A model generated the notes under the pieces. The model ran no database searches. It saw only the letters and a program-made list of their open reading frames with translations, and had not been told where the DNA came from. From Thereva unica (taxonomy: Eukaryota > Arthropoda > Insecta > Diptera > Therevidae): a stretch of DNA of 64,000 nucleotides. The stretch covers positions 190,699,112-190,763,111 of the forward strand of contig OX465281.1 of NCBI GenBank assembly GCA_949987705.1. The letters run 5' to 3'. Below are positions 10,470 to 21,114 of this stretch, in pieces (within the stretch, counting starts at the first letter, position 1; every line of letters begins with the position of its first letter). The translations under genes were made by a program, and so were the position numbers.

Positions 10470-11304
10470 CAAAAATTACTCAGAAAGATACGACAATGTA
10501 ATCCTTTCTGTGCGAAGAAAAAGGAAAGTAAAAACAAAAATTACCCACAAAGATACGACACTCTCAAAATTTCCCATAAGCTCCCTTGCGAGTGAATATA
10601 TAAATCGACAAGGTGCAAGCGAGACAAAATTCAATTTAAAAACAAAAAAAAAACCTGAGAAAGAAAGGGTAAATAAAGAAATGTTATTTCACGAAGTGCG
10701 AAAGAGACGCACTGATTTCTCTTCTCCGCAATTTTTTGTGCCGTCTGGACTTTTATTTTGCTTGTGTGAATTCATGTACCATTTTCGTGTACTTCCTGCT
10801 CTGCATGTGTTTGTGTAGTTTGCCGTTGCTCCGCCCTCTCGCCATTCCGGAGTGCGTATATGAATAGAGAAGTTGATCATAGATTTTTACTTTCCTTTTT
10901 CTTCGCACAGAAAGGATTACAGTGTCGTATCTTTCTGAGTAATTTTTGGTAAAAATCTATTCGTTCTAATCTATTCATATACGAGCTCCGGAATGGCGAG
11001 AGGGCGGAGCAACGGCAAACTACACAAACACATGCAGAGCAGGAAGTACACGAAAATGATACATCAATTCACTCAAGCAAAATAAAAGTCCAGACGGCAC
11101 AAAAAATTGCGGAGAAGAGAAATCAGTGCGTCTCTTTCGCACTTCGTGAAATAACATTTCTTTATTTACCCTCTCTTTCTTCGATTTTTGTTTTGTTTTT
11201 AAATTGAATTTTGTCTCGCTTGCACCTTGTCGATTGATATATTCACTCGCAAGGGAGCTTATGGGAAATTTTGAGAGTGTCGTATCTTTGTGGGTAATTT
11301 TTGG
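10470..11304 (-). mobile_element. MITE family 1, copy B (interrupted by copy A)
   Basis: Reverse-orientation copy in two pieces, 10470-10534 and 10950-11304, with copy A between them. Ends are CAAAAATTACTCAGAAAGATACG-like on the left and the complement of CCAAAAATTACCCACAAAG on the right. Rejoining the pieces gives the same layout as the intact copy at 35168-35582. Confidence 0.82.
10535..10949 (+). mobile_element. MITE family 1, copy A
   Basis: 415 bp, same family and length as 35168-35582: left end CAAAAATTACCCACAAAG, right end complement of CCAAAAATTACTCAGAAAG. It is flanked by TAAAA(A) on both sides, consistent with a 5-bp A-rich duplication. Open frames inside are chance; the same frame recurs in every copy. 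Confidence 0.85.
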
Positions 11305-11425
11305 TAAAATACTTTCATTTTGAACTTTCATTATGATGGGGTTTTGCCGCGATAATGAAGGTTACTTTCATTATGATGGTATATGTGTCACAGGTATTAA
11401 TCTAGTTTGCATTGAATAAAATTTT

Positions 11426-12130
11426 GTGTCTGTCAAAAAAACATGGAAAAGAAAAAAACAGGTGCTTTCAAGGAGTGTAATCCAGGAATTAGGAGATGTG
11501 TGGCGTAGTAATGTGGAAAAACTACGGAAAACGTGCAAAAATTTGCACATTTATAAAGATATGTGTGAGCAACTAAAGCTACGCAAGATATGTTTTACGA
11601 TGAAAAGTACAAATATTCCTAAATTCTTGTAGATGTGAGAAAAAAGGCATTGGAGCCTCAGGGGGTTCCCCTAGTCAGTGAGAGTATTTCGACGATATTA
11701 ATTCATTCATGCATTCATACAAATGCAATCAAGTTTTAGAATTGATGGAAGAGACAATATCTTTTGGTAAGCAATTTTTTATTTTATAATATTTCGATTT
11801 CAGATTAAATTAAAATTTGTCATTTTACATTTTTCTAATTAACAATTTCATTTATTAATTGGACGAAATAATTGAGGTTATGGAAGTAACTCCATGATCA
11901 TTAGCTGCTCCATCACCATCATCCACTCCAGAGCCATCAGCAAGCAGATCATCTTCTTCGACTCCAGAGACATCAACATCTTATCATCAGTTCCACCGGC
12001 AATACCTGGACTATACAAGCAAAAAAAATATAACAGATATCTGGATATTGCTGAAGAGGAGCAAAAAGTGTTTGAATATAACTCGTACATCTGGGCGGGC
12101 GTCCCAAAAACAGGCTTGGCTAGGCAGAAT
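11426..12130 (+). pseudogene. Possible decayed Myb/SANT or BESS-like coding relic
   Basis: Weakly supported. The frame from 11426 contains WRSNVEKLRKTCKNLHIYKDM, which looks like the first helices of a Myb/SANT-like domain as in PIF companion proteins. A Ser/Thr/Pro-rich stretch and a short Glu-rich helix follow in shifted frames around 11880-12110. A donor-like GTAAGC lies near 11766. Stops and frame changes rule out a working gene. It lies just outside the right end of the PIF-like element, so it may belong to another one. The family call is tentative. Confidence 0.3.
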
Positions 12131-12954
12131 AAGGTGCAAAACGAATAGAAGAAGATACATTGGCGATAGCACCCTTTTGCTCCTCTATATACCCTTCAAG
12201 CCACAGTATAAATGTAGCAACCCTCACTAAGTTTTGCCGCTTTCACCTACACGCACCTTTTTTCCAAGATTTGCCAACTCGGGACATCCCCGGTCCACTA
12301 CATACCTCCTCTTCGTTAATAACTAGAACACACAGTAGGTGTTGTTGAGCCCATATAACACCTCACAGATCAAACGTACGGTTCATTGACATCTACTCAC
12401 GCATCATCCAGAGTAATCTAAACTTACTGGTAAACATTGCACCTTGACTTGAAGGACATAACGTGCTAACGGTACGGACTTGACCATGTCTCATAAAAAA
12501 AATCAAAAATAAAAATTATTTTAGATATCTCAATAGTAATAAAAGGAGAAAAAATCTAAAAATTTGTCATTTCAATTTTTTCAACATAATGCCACATCAT
12601 CACCACCACCACATCATGCCAAATTTCCCATTAAAGTTGTCTCGCCCATTCATTTCACTCCCTTATTGTCAAATTTCACCCATCGGCCACGTAATCCATT
12701 ATTTTTTCATCCTCTTTGCCCTTCCGGAACAAAACAATAACAAAAAGCGCATAGGAATCTATTTTTAGATTCGCATCCACTAAACCCAAAGCCGCAGCTT
12801 CTGATTTTGTTTTCAAATGCGCAAAGGGCTTTCACAAAAACAAGCAAAAGTTTATTTCGGAAACTAACCATATATAGCAGAGCATAAAACCCTGCGTTAT
12901 TAGGGCCCCCAGATCGTGGTGCCGTAACTGGAAGTTAATTTGAGTCATATCATA
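12131..12954. other. Non-coding, nothing recognised
   Basis: AT-rich sequence without supported genes or clear repeats. A CATCAC/ACCACC-rich patch lies near 12596-12616. Confidence 0.5.
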
Positions 12955-13360
12955 TCTTCTTCTTCTTTCTTTAAACTCCTTTAATCCCTCATGGGACATA
13001 GGGTGGAAACAGTTGCCCTCCAGCGGACTCTGTTTTGCGCGACAGCTCTTAGCTCCGATCAGGATCTCCCAGTTGTTGCGGCTTCTTCTAGTATGGTTCT
13101 CCTCCAATCGTTCTAGGTCTTCCTACTCGACGGGAACCTTGCGGATTCCAGTCAAAGGCCTGTTTGGCTAGATTCTCGTTTTCGCGTCGCAAGGTATAGC
13201 CACTCCAATTCCATTTCCTTCGCCTGATTTGGTCCTCTAACCCGGCACGGCGCCATAGCTCTTCATTTGAAATTCTATCTTGCCAACGGATTTTTAGGAT
13301 ATGACACAGGCATCTGTTGATGAAAACTTGTAGGCGCCCTGTGATGAAGGACGAGCTCTC
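12955..13360 (-). mobile_element. LINE family C, 3' end (5'-truncated)
   Basis: The reverse complement matches, almost word for word, the last 370 bp of the LINE at 59600-61400: the region encoding LRREN, ALDWNPQGS, GRPR and ending at SHEG. The tail on the - strand runs into a GAAGAA-rich 3' end (near 12955-12975). Only the C-terminal part after RT is present. Confidence 0.85.
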
Positions 13361-14286
13361 TTCAAATTCAGAGAATGATTTTAGCGGAATAGGAAATGAC
13401 TAAAATGTATTTCAGCCGTAATTTTAGTGAACGAAAGAGTGGCAAAGTTATCATTATAAACCGATAGCACCGAAAACACAGATCGCATTCAGCAGCTTGA
13501 AGGAAACAAAAAAGTTACAAACCATAGCTTTTCAGCTGAATGTATTTAAATTTTATAAAATGACCCATCTGAAGAACGATTATACCCCGTTTACTTTTAT
13601 GTCGGTAAACATAAAAATAACACACTTTATAAAATTTAGTAAAAACGAAAAAAAAGCTTCTTTTTGGCCGTGAAAAGATTTAATGACCATAATTATATGG
13701 CCGTGATATTCTGTCCCACGCAGAAAAAAACCATAGCTCAACAAAATAACCAACCAAATTACTAAATCAATTCATCCATCCAATTACATAAAATTTAAAA
13801 TTAATAAACAAATAGTAAAATCTATGCAATTTCTAGTTCCACATTTATTTGGGGTACAAAACCCTTAATTATTGGAATTCGGAAATATAATTGAGCAATT
13901 TTACCAAGAAGAGGACAAGGACTATATCAAAAAGCTTACCACTAAAAATCACAGTAGTTTCTTGCTTATTTTGGGATGCAAACATTGGAGGAAAAAATGC
14001 ATTTTCTTCCTCCTGATATAAAAGAAAATGCACACATTCATAAAGTGTTGTTACCCTTGAGGGTCTTTGGAGCTGCGATATATTCAGACCAACGGCATAA
14101 ACTAGTGATTTTTGCAATGTATATATTTTTAAGCATTAATTTTACACCAATATCTGCAATGCAGGTAATTTTCGATGATTTCAGCAAATGTACAATTTAA
14201 CGATTTTATGTTCAGCTGAGTTATAATTTTTTTTAAAAAACTTTTAGATTTTCTGAAGCTTCTGCTAGGCTGAATGTTTCATATAC
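13361..14286. other. Non-coding, nothing recognised
   Basis: No supported gene. AT-rich; short open frames have no recognisable domain. Confidence 0.5.
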
Positions 14287-14499
14287 CTAGTTTATAGCAG
14301 AAAAATTAAATCGATTTAACTCAAAGTTACATCCAAATTTCGAATTAGCGTATAAACGGGTATTAAATACTTTCTTATAACTATGGCGTAAGCCGAAATA
14401 TTTCGGTTTAATCCATAATTCGAATTACCTCGTTTATAGGGTAAAAAATTTGGGATGATCCATAATTCGAATTATTTTTGGAGTAGCTATAAACTAGGT
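14287..14499. mobile_element. Small MITE, about 213 bp
   Basis: Inverted ends TACCTAGTTTATAGC...GCTATAAACTAGGTA with ATA on both outer sides, so a 3-bp duplication is possible. The word TCGAATTA recurs inside on both strands. No coding capacity. Confidence 0.7.
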
Positions 14500-15136
14500 A
14501 ATAGTCTCATAAAATGCATAGAAATGAACAACAATTAAAAAACTACTTTGTATAAAATTTCGCACAACACTGGTCTACAAGCTACGGTATATGAAATATT
14601 CAGACTCATGTGAAACCAAAATCTGAGTGAAAAACTTCGAGTCTTAAAAATTGAGGGTCTGTATTTAGACTCATGTGACATTAGCCCAAGAAAGAATTTC
14701 GACCTCGTTTAATTTCATCCTTTTCAGTAAGCGTCAAAGTTATCGCTCTTCTATAGTACCTATATATAAACAATAACATGGTGCCATTCATGTATTATTT
14801 GAGTGGGGTTTTTCCTTCATATCAATTTTCAATTTCTTCCATGAACAGTAGGATAAAACTATAATCAGGGTGTACAGTTTTTTAGCATTTCTAATATCGG
14901 AATCATCTTTTGACTACTAGTGCATAATGCTGTTGGTGACGTCATGCTAAGTTAAGTTCGAGGAATAAAAAAGTTTAATACTAAAAGGGAGTTAAAGGGT
15001 AAGGCGATACGCCCTATGTTGGATGTGTTAGGGTTCAAACTAGAGTTGAGCCGGACACGAGGCAGTGCATTTGTCCCTTACACGATGGTAAATTGTACGA
15101 GGCCTCAATTTTTTTAAAAGGCCCGGTTCAAAAATA
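14500..15136. other. Non-coding, nothing recognised
   Basis: No supported gene. A near-repeat of GACTCATGTGA occurs at about 14604 and 14662. Confidence 0.5.
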
Positions 15137-15397
15137 ATGTCCTATTGGTGTATCAAGATAAATAAAGCGAGGTATGATTGTAATTTACCTAGTGGAAAAA
15201 TATTTCTTACTTTTTTTGCGGCAGTAAAATCTTTTGGCTATTATATCGTAAATGCAAAATACGAGTTTATTATGGTAGAAGCCGGCGCGAATGGGAGAGT
15301 GTCAGATGACGGAATATTTGCAAATAGTAAATTTTTTGAAATATTTTCAGACAACTTGTTGGAAATTCCTGAATTAAGTGAGCTACCAAGTTTTCCA
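15137..15397 (+). pseudogene. PIF/Harbinger DDE nuclease fragment
   Basis: About 87 residues matching the HARBI1-type DDE_Tnp_4 nuclease: hydrophobic strand, then YEFIMVEAGANGRVSDDGIF and a LLEIPELSELP segment. In the family the motif reads VDVGANGR-SDGG; here the catalytic Asp is Glu (VEAG), and the domain is truncated at both ends. It is joined directly to a BEL/Pao RT fragment, so a recombination or insertion brought them together. It is not a working transposase. Confidence 0.75.
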
Positions 15398-15639
15398 GTA
15401 AAAATTCAGGATTTCAACAAGCTTCCAGCATGGTCTGAGTATAGAATGACTAGAGTTACTTTCGGTATTGCTTGCAGTCCCTTTCTCTTAAGGGGGCATG
15501 ACACTTTTGCGGCTTCAAAAAATCTATTTTTTTTTTTTTCATATTTTGTTAGATAAAAGCTTCAAGAATGTGTGTACGAAGCGGCATAATGATGGCAATG
15601 GCAAGCGGCATGATGAAAAAAAAAAAAATTGGCAGTTAT

Positions 15640-15951
15640 AGGGACTGCCGATAGAAGTGAAAACTTAGAACTTAGTTGTTGAAATTCGATTCTTTTGAAG
15701 TAATACAAAATTCTATATTTCTTGAAAGGACTAAATCTTTTTGATTGCACTATTTTCATTAGGACATTAACCAACTTATTAAAATATGTAGCACAAGTAA
15801 CTGCGTCTTCATTAATAAGTGTACTTTTTTCTATAAAATTTAATGCTGCTGCATCTTCAACCGATATCTCAGAATTATTTTTTAAATTATGTAATAATTG
15901 TAGTAATTTTGACCATCCTATTTCATTAGCACTTTTGTAAAAAAGATACAA
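15640..15951 (-). pseudogene. Helitron Rep (Helitron_like_N) fragment
   Basis: The - strand frame reads LFYKSANEIGWSKLLQLL, then AAALNFIEKS, then CATYFNKLVNVLM and YYFKRIEFQQ. These match in order the N-terminal part of the Helitron rolling-circle replication initiator domain (family motifs of the type ANE-HW, RYFDHRV, DYF-RIEFQQRGSPH). The frame ends before the HUH and Tyr motifs, so no catalytic centre is present. Confidence 0.72.
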
Positions 15952-15961
15952 TCGGGTTATG

Positions 15962-16404
15962 GTAACTAAAGTAAGAAATGAAAATGTTTGATTCGAATTT
16001 ATCTAAGTATCGCGTAAAAACCGCATCGATCGTCGTTTTATATTTGGTAGTACTAAGTTTCCGATCATTGGACATATTTAAATTAAGTGTTGTATTTAAA
16101 AATTCAATTAATGGTAGCTATCATCTGCAAAGTTAATATTGAAGTCTCCACTTAAAATCATCGGTACATTATCATATTTTTCGCCGAATCTTTTTTCGAG
16201 AATTTCAGAACCTTCTTTTGTATAAATCATCAAATTTTCGAATAAAAATTGTTGTATCTGTCTCATAGATTTTCCAGGCGAAATATAAACGGCAACCATT
16301 AATACGTATTGCCCATTCTCGGAACTGCAACGAGCAACGCATATTTCGCCTATATCAGAAACATTAACACCAATGCATCTAGTGAATTTAGTATGTATGT
16401 CCAT
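15962..16404 (-). pseudogene. Endonuclease domain fragment of Helentron type
   Basis: The - strand frame contains VYISPGKSMRQIQQF, then ILSGDFNINFADD, then (15962-16115) TTIDAVFTRYLDKFES and ISYFSYHNPI. This is the exonuclease-endonuclease-phosphatase fold; GDFN and the ID-VFTRY segment are the diagnostic motifs. Such domains are known at the C-terminus of Helentron proteins. Here it lies 5' of the Rep fragment on the same strand, an order that needs explaining. Confidence 0.68.
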
Positions 16405-17225
16405 ATATGAAGTAATGAAGTGTGACGTTCAAAATGACTGGTTTTATATTTTCATTTTCGATACTTAATTGAATAATAGTAGGCGGTCAGATTTATTTTT
16501 TTATTCAAAATCAAAAAGTTTTTGATTATAATCGATTGAGCGCGTGCGCCAGTCATGAGCATGTCGGTGACGCGAACCCATAACATTTTCCCCTATCAAA
16601 AAGTGCCCAACGCGGCTAAAGAAGTTTTCACTTCAAAAAATTTATTCCAGTGCAAACATGTTATAAAACTTTAAACGCGTTTTTCTCGAAACCACATTTT
16701 CAAAGTCGGTTCCCACGATTACTCGGAAACTAATCAACCGATGTTATTTTTTTTTTCTTAATCTTGAAGCTAACAATATTCTGTGGTCCCTAACGGACGT
16801 TTTTTTTTTTTTTTTGCATTTTTACTATATTTTTTACATACTTGAAGATACAACTTTTCAGTCAAAATCAGTACCTAAACTTTGAATGTCCGCCATTTTA
16901 TCAAAAACACGAAATTAAAAAAAAACATCCGTTAAGGACCAGCAAAAATGGTCATGTTTAAAATAGCGTATTGGTTTTTGCTTTCAGATAAAACCTGTCT
17001 CCACAATCCTGGGAACCGCGAAGCTTGTCCAATGGAACACCTAAACTTCACGGGCCAGTGGGGGGGAGGGGCGGGGGTGAAGGGTGTTAAATAAAATATA
17101 ATTTTGTTCATTAATACGAGTACTTTCAATTGCAGAAAACCTTATACCTCTACGTCTCTTCGTTTGCTCAAAAAAAATTATCAAAAAACCACACGAAAAA
17201 CGGCCGCAAGAGTGTCATGCCCCCT

Positions 17226-18466
17226 TAATGGCCACAATCCGTAAGCATTTGAGTATTGAAGAAATAAAATATCCTAATACCTGTTCTATACTTGGAAAGT
17301 CATTTTACATGGACGATCTTATATTTAGTATCGACAACGAATCAGACGCCTTAAGGAATTATTACGAATCAGTGGATATTATGAAGAGAGCGGCTATGAA
17401 TTTAAAGAAATGCAATTCAAATAGTGCTGAAATTAGAAGAATATTTTTAAATGAAAGTGAGCCCCCATCATCACAAAAGGTATTAGGGATACGTTGGTGT
17501 ATTCCAAGCGATGAATTAGAATTGGATATGGATACTATTTTATCGACTACGTTACCTCAATTTGGTACAAAACGTGATTTATTGAGCCTGATATCCAGGA
17601 TATATGACCCCCTAGGTGTAGCTGGTCCTTACATAGTTGGATTGAAACTTAATTTTCAGGATACTTGGAAGCGTAAATTGAAGTGGGACGATATTTTGCC
17701 CGATGAGCTGCAGAAGATTTGGAGAACATGTACTCGAGAATTACCGTATTTAAAGAAATTAGCATTACCAAGATTTGTCACTGGCACTTCGAATCAGGTA
17801 TCTTTACAATTACATTTATTTGCAGTTGCAAGCACAAAGGCTTATGGAGTAGTTGCTTATGTCAAAGGTGTTGATACGCATGGAAATGTAAATATAAGGT
17901 ATTTATGTTCAAAGAACAGAGTCGCCCCGTTGAAAGAAGATAAGTCGCCAGAACTAACGTTGCCCAAATTAGAGCTGACTGCCGCTTTGTTAGCCGTTCG
18001 TCTTTGTAATTATATAACAACGCATATGAGGATGGAGTTTAATTCAACAAATTTCTGGTCCGATTCTCAAATAGTACTTTCTTGGATACAGGGAGATCAA
18101 CGGAAATGGAAACCATACATTTCCAATCGTGTTCAGGAAATAAATGGAAATTCAAAGAAAGACGATTGGAGACATTGTTTAGGAAAAAATAATCCCGCTG
18201 ACATACTCACTCGTGGTATATCAGGGAAGAAGTTAGCAGAATCGATTTTTTGGTTACACGGACCTAGCTGGTTAAAAGAATTCGATGTGAATCAACCCCA
18301 AAACAAGGAGATGCAGGTAAATGATTCGACAGAGTTATTAAATTTCTTAATTGTAGAACATGAAGAAGCATTAGAGCAAGAGGAACCTGTGATGAAAATG
18401 GAGAAGTATAGTGATTATAGAAAACTCTTGCGAATTACGGCCTATGTATTAAGATTCATTAGCTAG
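17226..18466 (+). pseudogene. pol: BEL/Pao pol: RT end and RNase H
   Basis: 412 residues from 17228. FYMDDLIFS near residue 26 is the RT catalytic box. The characteristic Pao motifs GIRWC, then KRDLLSLISRIYDPLGVAGPY follow, then the RNase H-like region with ELTLPKLELTAALLA (near residue 240) and FWSDSQIVLSWI, and NPADILTRG. It is open over its whole length but lacks a true start: the RT fingers and part of the palm are upstream, across the TIR insertion. A stop at 18466 and a frame change separate it from the integrase. Confidence 0.88.
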
Positions 18467-18510
18467 TGCAAGGAGAAAATGCACTTCCGGAAATGAGTTA
18501 TTGAGGGTGG

Positions 18511-18874
18511 ATGAGCTTCAAGAGGCGCAAAAGGTACTGGATTAAATTTATTCAAAAGCACCAATATGCAGATGAAATTAAAGCCTTGAAAAATGGGAGT
18601 TTAGTTACCGGATCTTCAAAAATAGCCATATTAAACCCAATTCTAGCTAAATCTGAAATTTTACGAGTTGGCACAAGACTTGCCGTTCCAGACTTTGAAA
18701 CTGATCCTCAGGAGAACTTAGATGGATTGTTCCCTATAATTATTCCTAGGCACAGTTATTTAGCGAAACTCATCATAAGAGATATTCATAATCGGATGTT
18801 ACATGCTGGAGTTAACACACTGCTTGCGGAATTAAGGAGAAGGTTTTGGATACCTAGGGGACGACAACTCTTAA
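18511..18874 (+). pseudogene. BEL/Pao integrase zinc-binding domain
   Basis: Contains SYLAKLIIRDIHNRMLHAGVNTLLAELRR-like text: the H..H pair of the integrase HHCC finger followed by the FWIPRGR strand. The frame is cut by the PIF-type MITE at 18875; the Cys pair (CIVC) is on the far side, near 19340. Confidence 0.85.
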
Positions 18875-19316
18875 GGCCCAATTACAATGACCGGATTAGA
18901 GCGGAACAGAATCGGATTGAACTGTCAAAGTGGTTTTCCAAGCATGCGTTTTCCATTTAACCGATTACAATGAACGGATTCAAACGCATTTGATCGCATC
19001 TGTGCCGGATTCGTTTTAGTTTGTTTAGAAATCGCCGGATTGAATTGTCAAAATTTTGGTAAACAAAAGCTGTGAATGTTTAAGGTTTTATTTTGTTTGG
19101 TTTGTTATGTTTTTAAAAATGTTTTCGGGCGAGCAGTTAATCGCAGAGGTGAAATATTACGAAGTACTGTACAACAAGACAAAGAGTGAATATAAAAACT
19201 TTGACGTTTAAATGCGAACTGATCCGTTCATTGTATTCAGTGCAGTTTCCTATCCGTTCTGATGCGTTCTTTTGACATTTCAATCCGCGTAGATCCGGTC
19301 ATTGTAATTGGGCCTA
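18875..19316. mobile_element. PIF/Harbinger-type MITE, about 440 bp
   Basis: Inverted ends GGCCCAATTACAATGACCGG...CCGGTCATTGTAATTGGGCC. TAA lies on both sides (18872-18874 and 19317-19319) if a terminal TA is allowed on the right; GGGCC-rich tips and a TWA duplication fit PIF/Harbinger. It splits the BEL integrase finger. Inside is a small frame with the start of a MADF domain. Confidence 0.78.
19119..19211 (+). pseudogene. MADF-domain N-terminal stub inside the MITE
   Basis: A 30-residue frame, MFSGEQLIAEVKYYEVLYNK and then SEYKNF, stopping at TAA. It matches the opening helix of MADF domains (LI-EV-KYPVLYDKS-P-YKN), the Myb-related DNA-binding domain found in PIF/Harbinger companion proteins. 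The rest of the domain (WRHVAEEL and after) is absent, so it is a remnant of a larger autonomous parent. Confidence 0.68.
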
Positions 19317-20299
19317 TAAAGTCTACTATAAAACCATGTATAGTTTGCAAGCGATTAAGTGGGAAGGCAGCGACTCAACCATTTTCTTCGCTTCCCCATA
19401 GCAGCACGTCGGCTTCTAGACCTTTTGAAACGTATGGTGTGGACTTCGCGGGACCACTTTACGCCAAGGGACTGGAAGGTGAAGTAAATAAGTTATATAA
19501 AATGCTTTTCACATGTTCAACCATTCGTGCTGTTCATTTGGAATTGGTTTCGAATTTGACAACAGAATGCTGCTTGATGGGCCTGAGGAGATTTATAGCG
19601 AGGAGAGGAGTTCCTAAAATCATCATGTCAGATAATGCAAAAACTTATAAACGAGCTTCGAAAGACATTATGCTGTTGGGAGATATTCTAACTTCCGAGA
19701 GACTTCAAGGATATGTATCTAGTCGTGACATTTCGTGGCAATTTATTATCGAAAGAGCTCCATGGTGGGGAGGATTTTGGGAGCGACTCGTTCGTTCAGT
19801 AAAGGATGTGTTAAAGGCAGCGATAGGAAGATCTACATTAAATGCAGAACAACTTAATACATTTCTGGCAGAAGCTGAAAATATAATAAACTCTCGACCT
19901 CTAACGTACATTAGTGACGATCCAATGGATCTATCGCCTTTGACACCAGCGCATTTCTTGAAAGGGTTCTACTCAATTCTTCCGTTAGAAAAGTTGAACG
20001 AGTCGGATAAGGATCTTCGTTCAAAGTGGAACAAACGTCTTTGGATAATAAAATTCTTTTGGAAGCGATGGCGAACAGAATATCATAATCAACTAAGGTC
20101 TGCGCATTTTTCAGCGAAAGGTTCTACATTCAACGTACAAGAAGGCGACGTTGTATTAGTGCATGATAATCTCACACCACGTCTTCTATGGAAACTAGCG
20201 ATGGTGGAGGCTACTTACCCAGGGCGCGATGGTCTTGCGAGGTACGACTTCCTAATGGATCTAGACTTCGTCGGCCAATACAACTGCTATATCCATTAG
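19317..20299 (+). pseudogene. BEL/Pao integrase core and C-terminal domain
   Basis: Continues the integrase: KPCIVCKRLSG supplies the zinc-binding Cys pair, then ETYGVDFAGPL (first catalytic Asp), KIIMSDNAKTY (second Asp) and ERAPWWGGFWERLVRSVK (catalytic Glu), then SPLTPAHFL and a basic tail with RDLRSKWNKR and GDVVLVHDN typical of DUF5641. The catalytic triad is intact by eye, but the gene as a whole is broken upstream. Ends at TAG 20297-20299. Confidence 0.88.
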
Positions 20300-20615
20300 A
20301 AATTTCGTGGCCGGAGGATGGAGGGATCAGCAGTTCCCTTTAGAACATCGACGCGACAGCATTGTATTTAAATAAACTAACTTTATATCGAAATCTTGCG
20401 TTTTCCTTTAATCTCCCCAGTAGCTTTTTTCGACAGTTCTCGTAGGTGACGATGCGTTTCCCCTCGAAAAATATTTGAAGAAGCCAGAATCTGGATCGGT
20501 ATACGATTTACTGCTTTTCTTCACTTTCTTTAATTCTCTCCGAAAGCAGGTGCGAATGTTGTTTCTTTTGGTTTTTACACTTTCTACACTTGTGTTTGGT
20601 TCGAATTCTTTATAT

Positions 20616-21096
20616 TGTGATGATTATGCGCCATCTGTTTGTCGAGAGGATGAATCAACGATTTTCGGTTGTTGTCTGAATTAAGAATTTATGTACTAAA
20701 CTAACGAGCGATAAGCGAAGACAACTTCAAGCTGGTCGAAACTTAAGGAAATAAAAGAACATACCACAAGGAACCAGAAAACGAAGGTTCCAGAAAGTAG
20801 ACAAAGGTGGAGCTGCCTATATAAAAGCGCCTGGCAGCCGCTATCGAGTCAGTTTTTGATTATAAAGGCGATACAAGTGTTTTAAAGTGAGAACAGTGAA
20901 AAGTAGTGAAATATAAAGCGATAGATAGAGATTAATAGTGCGAGTTATTAAATTTAAAGTGATTATAGTGAACTGTAAGAATTGTGTTTGTAATTAAATT
21001 GTGTTTCGTTTGTAATAAATAAATTATTGTGTGGATAATTAAAAAGTGTATTCCTTAATTAATCCTACGAATCCGTTAAGCCGGAAAAACGTAACA
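20616..21096 (+). repeat. 5' LTR of Gypsy copy 2
   Basis: 481 bp, TGTGATGATTATGCG...AAAACGTAACA. By eye it is much closer to the LTRs of copy 1 than to this element's own 3' LTR at 36267-36769. CTATATAAAAGCGCC near 20819 is a likely TATA box. Confidence 0.9.
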
Positions 21097-21098
21097 AT

Positions 21099-21114
21099 TG
21101 GTGTCAGAAGTGGG
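21099..21114 (+). promoter_or_regulatory. Primer binding site, tRNA-Leu type
   Basis: TGGTGTCAGAAGTGGG, two bases after the 5' LTR, same site as in copies 1 and 3. Confidence 0.82.

Larger units (their letters stand above)
5312..11396. mobile_element. PIF/Harbinger-like DNA transposon, 6.1 kb
   Basis: Ends are inverted repeats beginning TACCTGTGACACA, flanked by TTA on both sides (5309-5311 and 11397-11399), the 3-bp TWA duplication typical of PIF/Harbinger. Inside both ends the word CTTTCATTATGATGG is repeated (near 5330, 5348, 11325, 11363), plausible transposase-binding sites. The interior carries a decayed Myb/SANT-like gene on the - strand, the usual companion gene of PIF/Harbinger transposases. 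No DDE nuclease gene is recognisable inside. It has been hit by several later insertions described separately. Confidence 0.72.
15492..17224. mobile_element. 1.7 kb TIR element carrying Helitron fragments
   Basis: Ends GGGGGCATGACACTTTTGCGG...CCGCAAGAGTGTCATGCCCCC, flanked by TTAA (15488-15491 and 17225-17228). Because TTAA is symmetric, AGGGGGC...GCCCCCT with a TA duplication fits equally well. Removing it rejoins the BEL RT frame (SPFLL then MATIRKHL). Inside are two - strand Helitron-derived pieces and, at about 16780-16945, a small hairpin (complementary GTGGTCC-TAACGGACG words with poly-T/poly-A). Confidence 0.82.
15398..20615 (+). mobile_element. BEL/Pao LTR retrotransposon, 5'-truncated
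   Basis: Coding pieces in order on the + strand: end of RT palm, YMDD box, BEL-specific RNase H region, integrase zinc-binding domain, integrase core with DDE, and the DUF5641-like tail (ending 20299). It is interrupted at 15492-17224 and 18875-19316. gag and protease are missing. The downstream part 20300-20615 presumably holds the 3' end before Gypsy copy 2 begins; LTRs were not recognised. Confidence 0.85.

Noticed and set aside
20475..20684. 69-residue frame before and into the 5' LTR of Gypsy copy 2
   Set aside because: Crosses the element boundary and has no domain; chance frame.
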